From positions 1 to 7,870 of the forward strand of contig JAKSCF010000577.1 of NCBI GenBank assembly GCA_022360735.1: 7,870 nt of DNA, written 5' to 3'. Under the pieces are notes generated by a model. The model had not been told where the DNA came from and searched no databases. It saw only the letters and a list, made by a program, of their open reading frames with translations. Below, piece after piece: positions 1 to 6,017 of this stretch; position 1 is the stretch's first letter; each line of letters begins with the position of its first letter. Source of the DNA: Clostridia bacterium (GTDB lineage: Bacteria; Bacillota_A; Clostridia; Peptostreptococcales; JAAYPU01). The translations under genes and the position numbers were made by a program.

Positions 1-563
1 AAAAAGTCGTGTATGGCTTTTTTTGTATAATATTCTTCTAATCTGGAAATAAAATCTGAAAGATTTTTTATATTTTCTTCAGTTACTAAATAGTATCCTT
101 CAAGATTACCATCCATCTTATTATCTAGTTTATATATGTCACTTTGCATTTTTTCAATATCATCATGATGCTTTAAATGTGATAAAAAGAAATAATCTTG
201 ATATATTTTTGCTGCCTCATATACTTTTACCCTTAATTCTTCTACTGATGGTACATCCGCTGCTTCATTTTTGTTCATGTTTAATTCTTTTTTTTCAATT
301 ATTAATTCTAATGCTTCTATATCATTTTCTAACTTTTTAATTGTAGGGTTTACATTTTTTAAATCATTAAGCTTTTGCTTTAAATTCTCATTAGTATTCT
401 TTAATTCAGCTATCTTAATTTTTAGTTGTTCAACTTCACTTAAGTTTGACTCATACATCTCTTTATAATTTTTTCCATCTACATGAACTTGGCTTTTCTC
501 ATTGCAACCTATTAAAGTTAAACATATGATTATTATAAATATGAATCCACTTCTTCGTTTCAT
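1..563 (-). CDS. Coiled-coil lipoprotein, 3' end cut by window edge (paralogue of 2111-3019)
   Basis: I read this frame directly: 187 codons from ATG at 563 to the window edge with no stop, so the gene continues outside. The product opens with a lipoprotein signal peptide: basic MKRR, a hydrophobic run rich in Ile, and the lipobox LIGC with the acylated Cys at residue 20. It should therefore be anchored on the outer face of the cytoplasmic membrane. Residues about 33-95 are rich in Glu, Lys and Leu in a heptad-like pattern, probably a coiled coil. A globular domain begins near residue 104. The visible part ends in YTKKAIHDF, matching YTRKAINDF of the paralogue at 2111-3019. Identity is about 41 of 46 residues at the N terminus and roughly half after that. 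A GGATG ribosome binding site (571-575) lies 7 bases before the ATG. It sits 63 bases after the leucine-rich-repeat lipoprotein gene and is probably co-transcribed with it. Function unknown; see the IseA-like suggestion under the paralogue. Confidence 0.85.
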   Translation of the reverse strand, partial: MKRRSGFIFIIIICLTLIGCNEKSQVHVDGKNYKEMYESNLSEVEQLKIKIAELKNTNENLKQKLNDLKNVNPTIKKLENDIEALELIIEKKELNMNKNEAADVPSVEELRVKVYEAAKIYQDYFFLSHLKHHDDIEKMQSDIYKLDNKMDGNLEGYYLVTEENIKNLSDFISRLEEYYTKKAIHDF

Positions 564-582
564 AAAATATCATCCTAACTAA
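481..582 (-). repeat. Near-identical 5' gene segment, copy 1
   Basis: This segment covers the ribosome binding site and the first 27-28 codons of the partial lipoprotein gene. Its coding part (481-563) matches 2937-3019 at 79 of 83 bases, counted by eye, and the leader stretch 567-582 matches 3022-3037 at all 16 bases. Silent positions are conserved too, so this is DNA-level identity and not only selection on the signal peptide. Confidence 0.85.
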
Positions 583-626
583 TTGTTTTATAAGAAGGTT
601 CAGCTGCACTAAAATATCTAATATAT

Positions 627-2069
627 TTAAGGTATATCTAACTCAATATATACCTCTTCATTTAACCCATCTCTTATCTCACGTAAATTATCAAATATTT
701 CATCGTTTTTTTCTAAAGGATTCTGCCTCACATCTAACCTTAAAGGAGCCTTTCTATCTCGTAAACAATCGATAGCTTGGATTCTATTCTTAGTAATATC
801 ACATTCTTTAATCTTATCATTTTCTATAATAGGTCTTATATCTTCAATCAGATTATCATATGCTATTAGCTCTGTTAAATTTTCCATATTCCTTACACAA
901 TTGATATCTTGAATATCATTATATGATATATCTAAAAATTTCAACTTATTTAGATTCTCAAAACTAGAAATATCTGATATAGATTGATCCCCTAATCTAA
1001 ACTCAACTAAATTTACGAAGTGTTTAATCCAAGAAATATCTTGAATTTGACAGGATGGTAAATATAAAGATGTAATACTTGCTAAATCACTTTTTTTAAT
1101 GTCGTCACCATTTATATCCGCTTCCTTTTTAATAAATTCTTTAGCTTCTTCATTGTTGATATCAACAACAGTGTTATCGGCTATAAAGTCATATTTGACA
1201 TCAACATTTACTTTATCTGAAATATTATTCAATAATTCATAGTCTTTAATTGCATTATTACCCAAAATTTTAATTTCTTTTAAGTGCTCCAACTTCGTTA
1301 TTATATCTACACTTTTAATGTTGTTATGCTTCATTTCTATAATTTCTAAATTCTTTAGTTGTTCAAGCACACTAAAATCTTCTATATCGTTTCCATTAAC
1401 TTTTAAGACTTTTAGGTTAGGATTATTTTTTAAAAATGATATATCTTGTATACCAGTATTGGATATATCTAAATATTCCAGCTTTGTTAACTTTGATATT
1501 ATAGCAATATTTTTACTCTCAGCGAGATTTTTTTGATTATTTTTATTGAGATTGCTCAAGTCCAAATGATTAATATTATTTAAATTCCTTAATGGTGTTA
1601 AATCATTTATTTTATTTGAATCAAAATCATCAAAAAATCCCATTTCTTCCATGAATTCGTAGTTTGATAAATCTATATATTCCAAATATTGAAACTGACT
1701 TAAGTCATCTAAGTTTATTAAACCACATGTTTTTAAATCTAATTTTTTTATTTTGCTCAAGGACTCTTTTTTGATTTTCCTAGTGTCATTATTAATTATT
1801 TTATTTTCTTTTAAATAATTAATAATCTTATTTTCAAGCCTTTTATCTTGAAAAGTCAGATATTCTATTTCTATTGGTTGATTATCTTTTCTTGGCTTGT
1901 CATTATTCGATATTCCTAAGTTTGATTCGCTATTATTGATTGAAGCTTCTGTTGTATGTTCATTTTTTGTTTCACTTGATTGTTCTGGATTACCATTATT
2001 GATGTCATTCTGAACACATGCTGATAATAAAAATAATGCTAATATCAAACTTATTTTAATGTGTTTCAT
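627..2069 (-). CDS. Leucine-rich-repeat lipoprotein (internalin/SDS22-like repeats)
   Basis: A 480-residue surface lipoprotein. The signal peptide ends in the lipobox LSAC with Cys18. Residues about 19-65 form a polar, low-complexity linker rich in Asn, Ser and Glu, probably a flexible tether from the membrane. Two leucine-rich-repeat modules follow, each opening with a helical cap (about 72-108 and about 302-330). Module 1 runs to about residue 290 and includes a clear 22-residue unit at 195-216 (LEYLDISNTGIQDISFL). Module 2 runs from about 331 to 455, with units such as LKFLDISYNDIQDI (376-389). The spacing and the N-x-I-x-D-I turns resemble internalin/SDS22 repeats, which usually bind proteins. 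No enzymatic motif or LPXTG anchor is visible. The ATG at 2069 follows an AAAAGGA site (2076-2082). The gene lies between two paralogous lipoprotein genes, 41 bases after one and 63 bases before the other, so it is likely in their operon. The ligand cannot be deduced. Confidence 0.85.
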   Translation of the reverse strand: MKHIKISLILALFLLSACVQNDINNGNPEQSSETKNEHTTEASINNSESNLGISNNDKPRKDNQPIEIEYLTFQDKRLENKIINYLKENKIINNDTRKIKKESLSKIKKLDLKTCGLINLDDLSQFQYLEYIDLSNYEFMEEMGFFDDFDSNKINDLTPLRNLNNINHLDLSNLNKNNQKNLAESKNIAIISKLTKLEYLDISNTGIQDISFLKNNPNLKVLKVNGNDIEDFSVLEQLKNLEIIEMKHNNIKSVDIITKLEHLKEIKILGNNAIKDYELLNNISDKVNVDVKYDFIADNTVVDINNEEAKEFIKKEADINGDDIKKSDLASITSLYLPSCQIQDISWIKHFVNLVEFRLGDQSISDISSFENLNKLKFLDISYNDIQDINCVRNMENLTELIAYDNLIEDIRPIIENDKIKECDITKNRIQAIDCLRDRKAPLRLDVRQNPLEKNDEIFDNLREIRDGLNEEVYIELDIP

Positions 2070-2110
2070 AATTTTCCTTTTCTTAATATCTTTGTATTAA
2101 ACAAAAATAC

Positions 2111-3019
2111 TCACTCTTCAAATTCTTCACTATATATATAATCTTCTATTATAATAAAATCATTTAATCTCCATATATTTTCATAATCTCTAACCATTTC
2201 AATAAAGCTTTCTTTAAAATCTACATCTTCAATTTGACCATCAACATCTAATTGTGCTATAGGTAGTATCATTTTATAAATTAAATTATTACCATCCGTT
2301 GTCACGCCACAAAGTTCAAACTCCGTTTCATCAATATGCACTTTATCATAAGGGGACTTCCCAACTGCTCCAAGTGCCGAAAATAGCAATCCATTGTATT
2401 CAATATAATTTCCATTATTCAATATAGTCATGTTATCTTTTCTATAAATATCTAAGAAATCATTTATCGCTTTTCTTGTATATGTTTTTTCTAAAACCTC
2501 GGTCAAATCTGAAAGTGTATTAATATTTTCTTCAATAACCAAGTAATACCCTTTTAATTGTTCAATTTCGTTTCCATCTATTTTATATATGTCATCATTT
2601 TGTTCTTTTTCTTTATCTCCATGCGTTCTTACATTAGATGATAAGAAGAATTTTTGATACATTTTGGCACCACTGAATACTATTTTTCTTAATTCTTTCG
2701 TTGATGGCGCATCATTTACTTCACTCATTCCAATATTAACTTCTCGTTTTTTCAATATCAATTCTAATGTTTTAATATCCTTTTCTAATTTATTAATTGT
2801 ATTATTTGAATTCTCAAATTCATTTAATTTTAGAAGTAAGTCCTCCTTAGCTTTTTCTAATTCATTTATTTTATTTTGCAGCGCTTCAACTTCACCTAAG
2901 TTTGATTCATACATTTCTTTATAGTTTTCCCCATCTACATGAACTTGGCTTTTCTCAATGCAGCCTATTAAAGTTAAACATATGATTATTATAAATATGA
3001 ATCCACTTCTTACTTTCAT
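2111..3019 (-). CDS. Coiled-coil lipoprotein with possible IseA-like C-terminal domain
   Basis: A 302-residue predicted lipoprotein with MKVR, a hydrophobic Ile-rich core and the lipobox LIGC, Cys20. Residues about 32-95 look like a coiled coil (repeated Leu/Ile with Glu and Lys). The rest, about 104-302, is globular and acidic, ending in EEFEE. Its pattern, a YYLV-x-EEI stretch followed by LxxLxxxYTxxAxxxF, an Ile-Glu-x-Asn-Gly-Leu segment and then beta strands, recalls the IseA/YoeB family. Those proteins bind and inhibit D,L-endopeptidases of the peptidoglycan. That link is from memory of the family pattern and is tentative. The frame could start at ATG 3028, but that ATG is part of the GGATG ribosome binding site (3026-3030). 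The ATG at 3019 is 6 bases downstream of it and matches the paralogue's start, so I chose it. This is the first gene of the lipoprotein unit, 41 bases before the leucine-rich-repeat gene. Upstream lie about 245 very AT-rich bases, where its promoter should be. Confidence 0.8.
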   Translation of the reverse strand: MKVRSGFIFIIIICLTLIGCIEKSQVHVDGENYKEMYESNLGEVEALQNKINELEKAKEDLLLKLNEFENSNNTINKLEKDIKTLELILKKREVNIGMSEVNDAPSTKELRKIVFSGAKMYQKFFLSSNVRTHGDKEKEQNDDIYKIDGNEIEQLKGYYLVIEENINTLSDLTEVLEKTYTRKAINDFLDIYRKDNMTILNNGNYIEYNGLLFSALGAVGKSPYDKVHIDETEFELCGVTTDGNNLIYKMILPIAQLDVDGQIEDVDFKESFIEMVRDYENIWRLNDFIIIEDYIYSEEFEE

Positions 3020-3037
3020 TAATATCATCCTAACTAA
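2937..3037 (-). repeat. Near-identical 5' gene segment, copy 2
   Basis: Partner of the segment at 481-582. It holds the ribosome binding site, start codon and signal-peptide codons of the complete paralogue. Only four substitutions separate the 83 coding bases of the two copies; beyond codon 28 differences become frequent. Confidence 0.85.
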
Positions 3038-3265
3038 ATGTCTTTTTGTTTTATTATTAATATTATCATAGTATGTATATCAAAAGCAGTACTAAAGCTA
3101 TTTTACATTATTGTATATATTTTTTAAATATTTATATTTATTTTCACAATATTAAAAAAATCACTTGTATTATTTTGCTAAAATCTTGTACAGATAGTGA
3201 TAATTTAAAGGGTAAGTTATACGCCATCAGGGTATACGAATAGCAGCAAAAATGGTAAAAGAAAA

Positions 3266-3745
3266 TTACATATTCAACATCCAAACACTGAAATTAAGAA
3301 CGGCTGCAAAAGCTACCCAAATGACATAGGGTAACATTAATGGTAAAGTTCTTTTGTCAATTCTATAGAATTTAATGGTGGTCATTATCACAATAACCAG
3401 AAGTACTAATATTTCTATAAAAGCTGCCCCTCTTAGTCCCAATCCAAAAAATAATATAGACCAAAAGAAGTTAAAAAACAGGTTTAATGCATAAGTAAAA
3501 AGTGCATCTTGTACGGAGTCATCTTGGTCTCGTTTGTTATACACCAGCCAGCTGGCAATCCCCATCAACAAATATAATATTGCCCAAACAGGTCCAAATA
3601 TCTCTCCAGGCGGTGCAAAAGAAGGCTGTATCAATTCTGAATATGCCGCCATATTATCGCCTGTAAGGTACCCGCTTAAAAGGCCAATTAGCTGAGGAAT
3701 CAATATACTTACAATTAATGCAAAGATCTTGTGTCGTCTTGTCAT
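3266..3745 (-). CDS. tspO: TspO/MBR family membrane protein (tryptophan-rich sensory protein)
   Basis: A 159-residue integral membrane protein with five hydrophobic helices, the length and layout usual for bacterial TspO. Family landmarks are visible: PSFAPPGEIFGPVW (41-54), the MGIASWLVY helix (61-69), the LNLFFNFFWS segment (88-96) and LPYVIWVAFAAVLN (138-151). In the usual PPGW motif the Trp is replaced by Glu48. TspO proteins bind porphyrins and related ligands and have been linked to oxidative and other stress responses; the role here is not shown by the sequence. The frame can be opened at GTG 3754, but that GTG touches the GAAGGAG site. The ATG at 3745 sits 8 bases after the site and is the better start. 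The gene is divergent from hsp20 and is followed by about 245 bases before the lipoprotein gene. I see no convincing hairpin terminator after it, so read-through into the lipoprotein genes is possible. Confidence 0.9.
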   Translation of the reverse strand: MTRRHKIFALIVSILIPQLIGLLSGYLTGDNMAAYSELIQPSFAPPGEIFGPVWAILYLLMGIASWLVYNKRDQDDSVQDALFTYALNLFFNFFWSILFFGLGLRGAAFIEILVLLVIVIMTTIKFYRIDKRTLPLMLPYVIWVAFAAVLNFSVWMLNM

Positions 3746-3753
3746 TTTTTTCA

Positions 3754-3760
3754 CTCCTTC
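3754..3760 (-). promoter_or_regulatory. Ribosome binding site deciding the tspO start
   Basis: On the minus strand this reads GAAGGAG. It lies 8 bases before ATG 3745 and directly abuts the alternative GTG at 3752-3754, which is too close to be used. Confidence 0.8.
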
Positions 3761-3775
3761 AATATCTTTTAATTA

Positions 3776-3802
3776 ATCATATTCATGTCTTGTACATTTC
3801 AA
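3776..3802 (-). promoter_or_regulatory. Tentative tspO promoter
   Basis: On the minus strand TTGAAA (3797-3802) is followed after 15 bases by TATGAT (3776-3781). The boxes are fair but the spacer is shorter than the usual 17, so this is only a candidate. The rest of the 337-base region between tspO and hsp20 up to the CtsR heptads (about 3803-4014) is AT-rich, and I see no gene, RNA or clear repeat in it. Confidence 0.25.
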
Positions 3803-4014
3803 TACTTTAAATGCTTTTTAGTCAGTTAAAAATATATACATAAAAAATTTCTAACCCAGATTATTCGCGATAAATTACAAAGAATCTAAGGTGTCTTTTG
3901 TTTTATTATGAAAAAGTAATTATAAGCTTGAAAAACAATGAAAATGAAAGAATAAGTTAAAAAAACCTTCATTATTTATGATTTTGAGTGAATATGAATT
4001 AAATACAGTTACTT

Positions 4015-4037
4015 TTTGACTTTGACTTTCTTTGACC
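4015..4037 (-). promoter_or_regulatory. CtsR operator (three heptads) in front of hsp20
   Basis: Read on the minus strand, 4021-4037 is GGTCAAAGAAAGTCAAA. This fits the published CtsR box exactly: heptads (A/G)GTCAAA separated by three bases of the form NAN. A third heptad, AGTCAAA, occupies 4015-4021 and shares one base with the middle one. The array covers the hsp20 -35 box (4022-4027) and much of the spacer, so a bound CtsR repressor would block RNA polymerase. CtsR controls class III heat-shock genes (clp genes, and hsp20 in some species) in Gram-positive bacteria. It predicts repression at normal temperature and release on heat or protein-damage stress. Confidence 0.88.
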
Positions 4038-4050
4038 TTAGGTTTATAAT
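4022..4050 (+). promoter_or_regulatory. hsp20 promoter (vegetative sigma-A type)
   Basis: TTGACT (4022-4027), a 17-base spacer and a perfect TATAAT (4045-4050) give a near-consensus housekeeping promoter. Transcription should begin near 4057, about 25 bases before the ATG, with a GGAGGTG ribosome binding site at 4070-4076. A promoter this strong needs a repressor to be heat-inducible, consistent with the overlapping CtsR operator. Confidence 0.85.
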
Positions 4051-4082
4051 TAATTTATAAATTACATTTGGAGGTGTTGTAA

Positions 4083-4496
4083 ATGTTTAATAGTTTAGTA
4101 CCTTTTTCAAGGAATGTTCAAGCTTTAGACAGTATCTTTGATAAATTTTTTAATGAAACCATGAACTTTCCTGCTTCAACAATGAAAGTAGATATCAAAG
4201 ATGGAGATAAAGAGTACCTTCTTGAAGCTGAAATTCCTGGAGTCAACAAAGAACAGATCAAATTGGATTATCAGAATAATTATTTGACAATTAGTGTTGA
4301 ACAACAAAATGAACTGAAAGAAGAAAAAAACAATTACATTAGAAGGGAAAGATACAGTAATCAAATGAGCAGATCATTTTATATTGAAGATATCAATCAT
4401 AATGCTATAAAAGCTTCTTATAAAGATGGTGTTCTTAAAGTATCTCTTCCAAAAGAAAAAAATATACCCGCTAAGAAAAAAATTGAAATTCAATAA
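4083..4496 (+). CDS. hsp20: Small heat-shock protein, Hsp20/alpha-crystallin family
   Basis: A 137-residue cytosolic chaperone that should hold unfolding proteins in a refoldable state without using ATP. A short N-terminal arm (1-33, Phe-rich, with ALDSIFDKFF) leads into the alpha-crystallin domain (about 34-123). Visible family marks are VDIKDGDKEYLLEAEIPGV (36-54), the LTISVEQ strand (68-74) and the hallmark ASYKDGVLKVSLPK (111-124) with Gly-Val-Leu at 116-118. The tail carries an I-x-I motif (Ile134-Glu-Ile136), which docks onto neighbouring subunits during oligomer assembly. Length and order are typical of clostridial Hsp18-type proteins. The ATG at 4083 has a strong GGAGGTG site 6 bases upstream. 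It is the only plus-strand gene in the window, monocistronic, under the CtsR-type promoter and ended by its own terminator. Confidence 0.96.
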   Translation: MFNSLVPFSRNVQALDSIFDKFFNETMNFPASTMKVDIKDGDKEYLLEAEIPGVNKEQIKLDYQNNYLTISVEQQNELKEEKNNYIRRERYSNQMSRSFYIEDINHNAIKASYKDGVLKVSLPKEKNIPAKKKIEIQ

Positions 4497-4513
4497 AAAC
4501 GTCCATTCAGAAG

Positions 4514-4555
4514 AGTGAGCTTCCTTATTAAATTAGGAAGCTCACTACTTTTTTT
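4514..4555 (+). terminator. Intrinsic terminator of hsp20
   Basis: A perfect 12-bp stem (AGTGAGCTTCCT at 4514-4525 pairing with 4535-4546) with a 9-base loop, followed after two bases by seven Ts (4549-4555). It starts 17 bases after the hsp20 stop. The stem overlaps the stop codon of the converging Nudix gene by two bases. The T-tract overlaps that gene's last Lys codons. In the other direction the hairpin lacks an adjacent T-run (the nearest is about a dozen bases further), so it is primarily a plus-strand terminator and at best a weak one for the minus-strand operon. Confidence 0.93.
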
Positions 4556-5171
4556 GATCTTCTTTTATAATTCTAACCATATTAGCAATAATTCTTGCGG
4601 TTAACCCCCAAATCACTTTATCTTTGTATTGATAAAAATAAACGGGCAGCTTCCCTGTTCTCCAATTATAGTCTTTTCCGTTTTGAATCAGTTCAAAAGG
4701 AAAATCATCTTTTACATTAGGTCTGATGTCAACTTCATGCAACAACGGATCTGTCTCAAAGAAAAAGTCAAAAGGAACTATAAAAACTTCTTGTACTTCT
4801 TCTTTATTCATTTTAATATCTTTTACATCTTGAATGTCCAGTTCTCCTAAAAATGAGTACAAGGTAAAATTGCTGTAAGTCACCACATAATCAAGCTCGC
4901 TGATAATCTTTATTTTATCGGTTGGAATATTTAATTCTTCATGTGTCTCTCTTATTGCACTGGCTTTAGGAGATTCATTTTTTTCAACTCTTCCCCCCGG
5001 AAAACAAATTTCATTGGGCTGTCTTTTTAATTGATCCGCTCTCACTTCAAAAAGCATATGAGTAGAGTCATTATGGTTAACCAAAGGTACAAGCACAGAA
5101 TAATATTGATACTTATGGAAAGGTCGTGGCTCTCGATTTTCAAATATTTGTTTCAACAAAGATATATCCAT
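4545..5171 (-). CDS. Nudix hydrolase, coenzyme A pyrophosphatase type
   Basis: A 208-residue soluble hydrolase. The Nudix box lies at 60-82: Gly60, Glu66, then Arg74-Glu75 and Glu78-Glu79 ending LNI, fitting GX5EX7REUXEEXXU. The glutamates bind the catalytic metal. Just before it, MLFEVRADQLKRQ (39-51) and EICFPGG (54-60) match the extra upstream signature of the CoA-hydrolysing subgroup (LLxxR-x-L-x2-x-GxxxFPGG). Such enzymes split CoA or its derivatives into 3',5'-ADP and phosphopantetheine. Other nucleotide diphosphates cannot be excluded as substrates. The ATG at 5171 follows an AGGGG site (5178-5182). The gene starts 17 bases after the alarmone synthetase gene and is the last of its operon. 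Its TAG stop overlaps the hairpin of the converging hsp20 gene. Confidence 0.85.
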   Translation of the reverse strand: MDISLLKQIFENREPRPFHKYQYYSVLVPLVNHNDSTHMLFEVRADQLKRQPNEICFPGGRVEKNESPKASAIRETHEELNIPTDKIKIISELDYVVTYSNFTLYSFLGELDIQDVKDIKMNKEEVQEVFIVPFDFFFETDPLLHEVDIRPNVKDDFPFELIQNGKDYNWRTGKLPVYFYQYKDKVIWGLTARIIANMVRIIKEDQKK

Positions 5172-5188
5172 TATAATCCCCTAATTCA

Positions 5189-5989
5189 TTAAGCATGTTT
5201 TCTTTCTGTGATAACACGCAATTCTTCAGCGATGTTTTTTAGTAATTTTTGATTACTATTATCATCAAAACTTTCAATGGTGTCATTTAATTTTTTCCGG
5301 TAAAAAATCGCTGTTTCTTTCTCCCCAATATTTTCTAACATATTAATATAGGAAATAATTCTGGTTACCGTATTGGATTTCAAGCTGAATAATTCTTGAG
5401 CATCAATCACTTCGTCCCTTATAGCCAGCATTTCTTGATCCAATTGATAAGCTGCTTCAGCTGATTTTTTTAATTTCTCTACAATGTTAGCCGGAATATT
5501 TCCTCTGTATTTATAGTTCAACGAATGCTCAATAGTAGCCCAGAAATTCATTGCCAATGTTCTTATTTGCACCTCAGCCAGAACCTCAGTCAACCCTTTT
5601 ACAGTTATAACCGGATATTTTATAATCATATGGTAGCTTCTATAACCGCTTTCTTTTTTATTTTCTATATAATTTTTTTCATGCATGATATTAAGGTCTA
5701 TGCCGTCTCGATTCTTTATTAATTCAATGACCTTATATATATCATCCTCAAACTGACACATGATACGAATTCCTGCTATATCTTCCATTTCACTAATGTG
5801 ATCTTCTGAATATCCCATCTTTTTTGCTTTGTCAATAATGCTGGGTACAGCTTTTACTCGACCTGTTACAAATTCAATAGGTGAGAACTCGCTGCGTTTT
5901 CTATATTCGTCCCTTAAAGATTTAAACTTAATTTTTAATTCTTCTACAGCTTGTTCATAAGGAAGTAAAAAATCTTTCCAATAAATCAA
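5189..5989 (-). CDS. relQ: Small alarmone synthetase, RelQ/YjbM (SAS1) type GTP pyrophosphokinase
   Basis: It makes (p)ppGpp from ATP and GDP/GTP and so feeds the stringent response; it has no hydrolase (HD) domain. The synthetase core spans about 1-200 and is very close to Bacillus YjbM: FLLPYEQAVEELK near the start, SPIEFVTGRVK (36-46), EDIAGIRIMCQF (69-80, metal-binding Asp70), ESGYRSYH (113-120) and EVQIRTLAMNFWATIEHSLNYKY (139-161) with the catalytic Glu139. YjbM ends near residue 211. This protein continues to 266 with a charged, helical-looking tail (about 203-266) unlike that core. The start is a TTG at 5989: an in-frame stop lies just three codons upstream, no ATG precedes the conserved N terminus, and an AAAGGTGG site sits 9 bases ahead. 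It lies 28 bases after the transporter gene and 17 before the Nudix gene, probably in one operon. Confidence 0.92.
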   Translation of the reverse strand: MIYWKDFLLPYEQAVEELKIKFKSLRDEYRKRSEFSPIEFVTGRVKAVPSIIDKAKKMGYSEDHISEMEDIAGIRIMCQFEDDIYKVIELIKNRDGIDLNIMHEKNYIENKKESGYRSYHMIIKYPVITVKGLTEVLAEVQIRTLAMNFWATIEHSLNYKYRGNIPANIVEKLKKSAEAAYQLDQEMLAIRDEVIDAQELFSLKSNTVTRIISYINMLENIGEKETAIFYRKKLNDTIESFDDNSNQKLLKNIAEELRVITERKHA

Positions 5990-5998
5990 TACACACTA

Positions 5999-6006
5999 CC
6001 ACCTTT
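5999..6006 (-). promoter_or_regulatory. Ribosome binding site supporting the relQ TTG start
   Basis: The minus strand reads AAAGGTGG, 9 bases before TTG 5989. A TAG in the same frame lies three codons upstream of the TTG (minus-strand order TAG TGT GTA TTG), so translation cannot begin earlier. Confidence 0.75.
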
Positions 6007-6017
6007 ATCAGATAATC

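Noticed and set aside
1318..1536. Plus-strand open frame inside the leucine-rich-repeat gene (and similar ones at 271-468, 2664-2924, 4629-4850 and 5525-5722)
   Set aside because: These are antisense shadows of real genes: low-complexity Phe/Ser/Ile-rich translations without ribosome binding sites or family features.
3026..3028. ATG start three codons upstream for the complete coiled-coil lipoprotein
   Set aside because: This ATG is part of the GGATG ribosome binding site conserved in the paralogue, whose only aligned start corresponds to 3019.
1..3037. Mobile element or toxin-immunity island
   Set aside because: The duplicated lipoproteins and AT-rich composition hint at transfer, but no transposase, integrase, terminal repeat, toxin domain or target-site duplication is visible.
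3207..3240. Possible hairpin or repeat after tspO (two GTATAC-like elements about 9 bases apart)
   Set aside because: The stem would be only 5 bp with no following T-run on the minus strand, so it is not credible as a terminator.
3038..3265. Promoter search upstream of the lipoprotein operon, e.g. TTGATA at 3078-3083 on the minus strand
   Set aside because: The sequence is so AT-rich that many weak -10-like boxes occur; none has both good boxes and a 16-18 base spacer.
3861..3873. TCGCGA palindrome with partly symmetric flanks between tspO and hsp20
   Set aside because: The symmetry beyond six bases is broken by an extra base, and it is not placed over a recognisable promoter.
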